A model generated the notes under the pieces. It was not told where the DNA came from, ran no database searches, and saw nothing but the letters and a program-made list of their open reading frames with translations. A DNA stretch of 64,000 nucleotides from positions 115,015 to 179,014 of the forward strand of contig JAQGDQ010000466.1 of the NCBI GenBank assembly GCA_030141605.1. The letters run 5' to 3'. Shown here piece by piece: positions 59,096 through 64,000 of the stretch; positions within the stretch are counted from its first letter, which is position 1, and each line of letters begins with the position of its first letter. Position numbers and translations under genes: made by a program. Source of the DNA: Tubiluchus corallicola (Eukaryota; Priapulida; Priapulimorpha; Priapulimorphida; Tubiluchidae).

Positions 59096-61440
59096 GCCCA
59101 CGACATTTAGCAACTGTTTAGCTCCACCCAGCGTTCACACTCACTAGAAATTTTCCATCAAGAACGCCAGCAAAAAATTGCGCAGGATTGCGCAAAACTT
59201 ATTCGTTTAGCGAATTTATTAGCTGTACTAGTTTAGTGCAGAGTCTTTACAAACCTTAAGAAAAAAAAGAGATATTTTATTAACTAAATATCAGCAATAT
59301 CTGACAATATATTTTCTTCTGAATTTTTTATGTATTTTTTAAGAAAAACTTTTATTTCTTCACTCTACAAATCATTAAAATCTATGCTGTTTTCAAAGCT
59401 TTTCTTATCGTTTTTTTGAAGCTTGGCATGTAAGGTTAGCCTGCTTAGACCTGTTCTACGACCACAAAGTTGGTATGATAACATTTGACAAAATTATTTT
59501 GAAAACGCAAAACACAAAAAAGTAAACCATTTGAGAGGTGCTGCTCTGACACAAAAGAGAAGCTTAATTATAAATCTTTTGATGTATAAGAGACTCTGTA
59601 ATTGCAGAAAAATCCAAACTGAAATTTGTTAGAATATTTCGAGAGTTTATGAATAAGAAATCACACTAATTTTTGCAAATGCCATAAAAAAGTGTTACAG
59701 TTTTGAAAAATTCTTTAAGCTCATTTTCATTGTCTCTGTCTACATTGCTGAATCGTCTTCTAGTTTCAGTTCAGTCATTATCGTACCTTATTTTTTTCAC
59801 ATTGAAAGTTTGTCATTGTGAAATTTTTTCACCTTCGTATAATTTTGCTGTTTTCTAAAAAGGGCAAAATTTTTGACAATGAAATATTTCAATTCGGCCA
59901 TCCCTGTCGAAGATTGCAAATATTAATTTTACGATCAATAAACCAAGTACTACTACTACTACTACTATATGAGCTGCTACGGATAGAGCTGACAATCTAC
60001 GGATAACGAAAAGTTTAGTCTTCAACAATTTGAAATTTACATTTAAAATTTATAATCCTGGCGGCAGATTTTCTAAAATGACAAATTGCAGACCAATCAT
60101 AATACGCTCTCTCTGCACACAGTGAACAGCCCGATGGTTACTAAAATCTTCTAAAGTATTTCTCCTGAGATTCAGTTCACGTCCTGCACACAAAGAAAGA
60201 TGATAGCTTTCAGCAATTTTATCTGAAATTTAAAAATGACTGAAACGAAGCGAAAATAATAACACCGACTTTCGAAGTTCATAATTTTTGCGGCAAATTC
60301 CGCAAAACATTAAATTGCAGACATCTTGAGACGCGCTCTCTGTTCACACAAGAGAGCAGCTTATTTATAATCCTTTTGAAGTATTTACCTGAGTGGTAGG
60401 TTACTCCCTGCCTACAAATAAAGATTTCAATCCCTTATAATTGCGTCTGGAATTTAATAACAATTGATAAGCTGATAATAATAATCCCTCTTTTTGAAGG
60501 TTCAGCAAATGTCACAGCAATCCTAGCAGCACGTGAGATTTTCTGGGTTATCACCAAAATTTGAACTGGCATGTTAGATATATAATAAATAATTTTGCAA
60601 CAACTATGGTCGTGGTCACTGTCGCTGCAGCTGCTTCACCTTCTACTTATCACTATTGCTATCATTGCTGCTGTTGTTATCACTACTGCTGCTGCTACAC
60701 TGATGGTGATGATGACGCTAATGTTGTCACTTTTGCTATTGTTGTTCTCTCTGCAAGCTTTATACTTTTATATGCATCATTCCACAAGGAAAAAATTGTC
60801 GCGTTTTTATACATTAAAAAAAGTTTTTCTCAATAGCAACTAACAGCATTTCACCAGTTTCTTTGTTAGGTGGCGCTACATCAATAAGACTTATTTCTCA
60901 GACTCGAATTAACAGAGATTATAATCAATTATTGCAGGTGACTCTTATGCTTAGTGTGCAAGGGGCGACTTTGTGTACAGCTCATATTTCAAATTTTTCA
61001 TAAGTTAAAGCAAATCAAAAAATCGTATTTATTTTACAAGGCATCATAAGATGTTTTCATATTATTGCCGTTGCCAGATAGATGCACCATGCAAGGTGTG
61101 ATGGGCTTACTGCACGCACAACAGCCGATGCATTTGAAAGCATTACTCTAAAAAAATTATGATGCTTTGTTATGTAAGCTGTTTCTATATTGTATTCATT
61201 GCCAGATGGCAGCACAGTGCTGGTTCACATGGTCTTACTGTGCACAAAACAGTTGGATGCATTCAAAACCAGCAGCTCTCACAAATGGTTTTCCAACTAG
61301 CAAAACAAATTAAAACAAAAGTTTTTGTTTTGTAAACGCCGGAAAACCAAAATAAAGCAAACTTGCAGATGTAATGTGACCCAGATTAAATCATTGAGCC
61401 GTACTTTAACTTGCAGATAAACATTAAGCTTTATTAGTAA
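59096..61440. mobile_element. Right-type arm C3 (unit IV)
   Basis: Parallels 9,665-12,400, with an extra stretch at about 59,235-59,610, one 119-bp unit (60,365-60,485), a triplet-rich tract (60,600-60,740) and about two 140-bp units (61,040-61,290). In reverse complement it is related to the left arm (39.7-40.4 kb and 52.3-52.6 kb), making unit IV an inverted-arm structure with diverged arms. Ends in TTAAACATTAAGC-like sequence before the array. Confidence 0.8.
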
Positions 61441-61454
61441 CTGCCAAACACAAC

Positions 61455-64000
61455 AACTGCCCTTATTTTCTGTGCAACCACACTTAGTAACTTGTTTTCT
61501 GTGCAACCGCACTTAGTAACTTGTTTTCTGTGCAACCGCATTCAGTAACTTATTTTCTGTGCAACCGCACTTAGTAACTTGTTTTCTGAGCAACTGCACT
61601 TAGTAACTTATTTTCTGCAGCCAAACACAACAACCACCCTTATTTTCTGTGCAACCACACTCAGCAACTTATTTTCTGTGCAACCACACTCTGTAACTTA
61701 TTTTCTGAGCAACTGCACTTAGTAACTAAATTTTCTGAGCATCCGCACTTAGTAACTTATTTTCTGTGCAACCGCACTTGGTAACTTATTTTCTCTGCAA
61801 CCGCACTTGGTAACTTATTTTCTGAGCAACCGCACTTAGTAACTTATTTTCTCTGCAACCGCACTTCGTAACTTATTTTCTGAGCAACCGCTCTTAGCAA
61901 CTTATTTTCTGTGCACCCACACTTAGTAACTTATTTTCTGTGCTACCGCACTTAGTAACTTATTTTCTGTACAACCACACTCAGTAACTTATTTTCTGAG
62001 CAACCACACTTAGTAACTTATTTTCTGAGCAACCGCACTTAGTAACTTATTTTCTCTGCAACCGCACTTGGTAACTTATTTTCTGAGCAACCGCTCTTAG
62101 CAACTTATTTTCTGTGCAAACGCACTTAGTAACTTATTTTCTGTGCAACCGCACTTAATAACTTGTTTTCTGTGCAACCACACTCAGTAACTTATTTTCT
62201 GTGCAACCGCACTCAGTAACTTATTTTCTGTGCAACCACACTCAGTAACTTATTTTCTGAGCAACCGCACTTAGTAACTTATTTTCTGAGCAACCGCACT
62301 TAGTAACTTATTTTCTGCTGCCAAACACGACAACCGCACTTATTTTCTGTGCAACCACACTCAGTAACTTATTTTCTGTGCAACCACACTCAGTAACTTA
62401 TTTTCTGAGCAACCGCACTTAGTAACTTATTTTCTGAGCAACCGCACTTAGTAACGTATTTTCTGTGCAACCACACTCAGTAACTTATTTTCTTTGCAAC
62501 CACACTCAGTAACTTATTTTCTTTGCAACCACACTTAGTAACTTATTTTCTGTGCAACCACACTCAGTAACTTATTTTCTGTGCAACCACACTCAGTAAC
62601 TTATTTTCTGAGCAACCGCACTTAGTAACTTATTTTCTGAGCAACCGCACTTAGTAACGTATTTTCTGTGCAACCACACTCAGTAACTTATTTTCTGCGC
62701 AACCGCACTTAGTAACTTATTTTCTGTGCAACCGCACTTAGTAACTTATTTTCTGCGCAACCACACTTAGTAACTTATTTTCTGCACAACCGCACTTTTT
62801 TTTGACAACCACAACAACCACACTTATTTTCTATACAACCATACTTAGTAACTTATTTTCTGTGCAAACGCACTTATTTACTGACTTTTCCATGCATCCG
62901 CACTTATTTAATGACTTTTCTATGCATCCGCACTTATTTGCTTATTATCTATGCAACTGCACATATTTACTTTATTTTCATTGTAACCGCATATATTTAC
63001 TTATTTTCTATGCAGCTGCACATATTTACTTATTTTCTATGCAACTGTACATATTTACTTATTTTCTATGCAACCACACATATTTACTTATTTTCTATGA
63101 AACAGCACATATTTACTTATTTTCTATGCAACCGCACGTAATTACTTATTTTCTATGCAGCCGCACATATTTTCTTATTTTCTATGCAACTGCACATATT
63201 TTCTTATTTTCTATGAAACAACACATATTTACTTATTTTCTATGCAACCGCACGTAATTACTTATTTTCTATGCAGCCGCACATATTTTCTTATTTTCTA
63301 TGCAACCGCACATATTTTCTTATTTTATATGCAACCACACATATTTTCTTATTTTCTATGCAACTGCACATATTTACTTATTTTCTATGCAGCCGCACAT
63401 ATTTACTTATTTTCTATGCAGCTGCACATATTTTCTTATTTTCTATGCAACCACACATATTTTCTTATTTTCTATGCAACCGCACATATTTTCTTATTTT
63501 CTATGCAACCGCACATATTTTCTTATTTTCTATGCAACCGCACATATTTTCTTATTTTCTATGCAGCCGCACATATTTTCTTATTTTCTATGCAACTGCA
63601 CATATTTACTTATTTTCTATGCAACTGCACATATTTTCTTATTTTCTATGCAACTGCACATATTTTCTTATTTTCTATGCAACTGCACATATTTTCTTAT
63701 TTTCTATGCAACTGCACATATTTACTTATTTTCTATGCAACTGCACATATCTACTTATTACCTATGCAACTGCACATATTTTCTTATTTTATATGCAGCA
63801 GCACATATTTTCTTATTTTCTATGCAACTGCACATATTTACTTATTTTCTATGCAACCGCACATATTTTCTTATTTTCTATGCAACCGCACATATTTTCT
63901 TATTTTCTATGCAACCGCACATATTTTCTTATTTTCTATGCAACCGCACATATTTACTTATTTTCTATGCAACCGCACATATTTACTTATTTTCTATGCA
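61455..64000. repeat. 29-bp hairpin minisatellite, runs off the right edge
   Basis: More than 2.5 kb in plus orientation. Units of the CTTAGTAAC/CTCAGTAAC variant run to about 62,800; after a transition (62,800-62,950) units of the CATATTTAC and CATATTTTC variants continue to the last base. In the array at 36-39 kb the same switch occurs just before the left arm. Frames through it are artefacts. Confidence 0.95.

Overview
This window is repeat-dominated, AT-rich nuclear DNA of a eukaryote, most likely an invertebrate animal. The evidence is spliced coding remnants with GT-AG introns, non-LTR and Ty3/gypsy-like retroelement remains, many minisatellites and microsatellites, and no dense operon-like genes. 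I cannot name the species. No intact recognisable protein-coding gene is present. Nearly all long open reading frames lie inside tandem repeats or decayed mobile elements.

Layout. 1-3458 holds two tandem copies of part of a family-1 glycoside hydrolase gene (lactase-phlorizin-hydrolase/beta-glucosidase type), both broken. 4113-6566 is a decayed Ty3/gypsy-type retroelement: gag, protease and a well-preserved integrase, with no reverse transcriptase. 8335-9168 is a 25-bp minisatellite. From about 9.3 kb to the right end the DNA is a mosaic of a few large repeat blocks, used again and again in fixed order and sometimes inverted.

The large repeat. In plus-strand order a complete unit reads: 29-bp hairpin-forming minisatellite, left arm, 'B' block, 'CAYDDR' exon-like block, CATACTG minisatellite, 'MRED' exon-like block, then a right arm that is an inverted relative of the left arm. 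The clearest unit spans about 36.07-51.24 kb. Its arms (38.72-41.10 and 48.57-51.24 kb) are reverse complements and enclose about 7.5 kb. A second unit (52.32-61.44 kb) has diverged arms. Parts of others lie at 9.3-12.4, 13.8-26.0 and 27.6-35.8 kb. Long inverted arms built from short tandem repeats of variable copy number recall foldback-type transposons (Drosophila FB, sea-urchin TU, Galileo). The interior carries three conserved, apparently coding segments on the minus strand (MRED, CAYDDR, MKSIKE). I do not recognise the protein; every copy carries lesions or is incomplete.

Two of the four B blocks adjoin a degenerate non-LTR retrotransposon on the minus strand with clear reverse-transcriptase motifs (13.8-16.6 and 32.7-33.8 kb). 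The 3' end of another non-LTR element lies at 20.9-21.45 kb. The right edge (61.45-64.0 kb) is a 29-bp array in the orientation that elsewhere precedes a left arm, so another unit probably continues beyond the window.

Limits: block boundaries were found by eye and are good to about 20-50 bp. Repeat copy numbers are approximate. No database search was possible.
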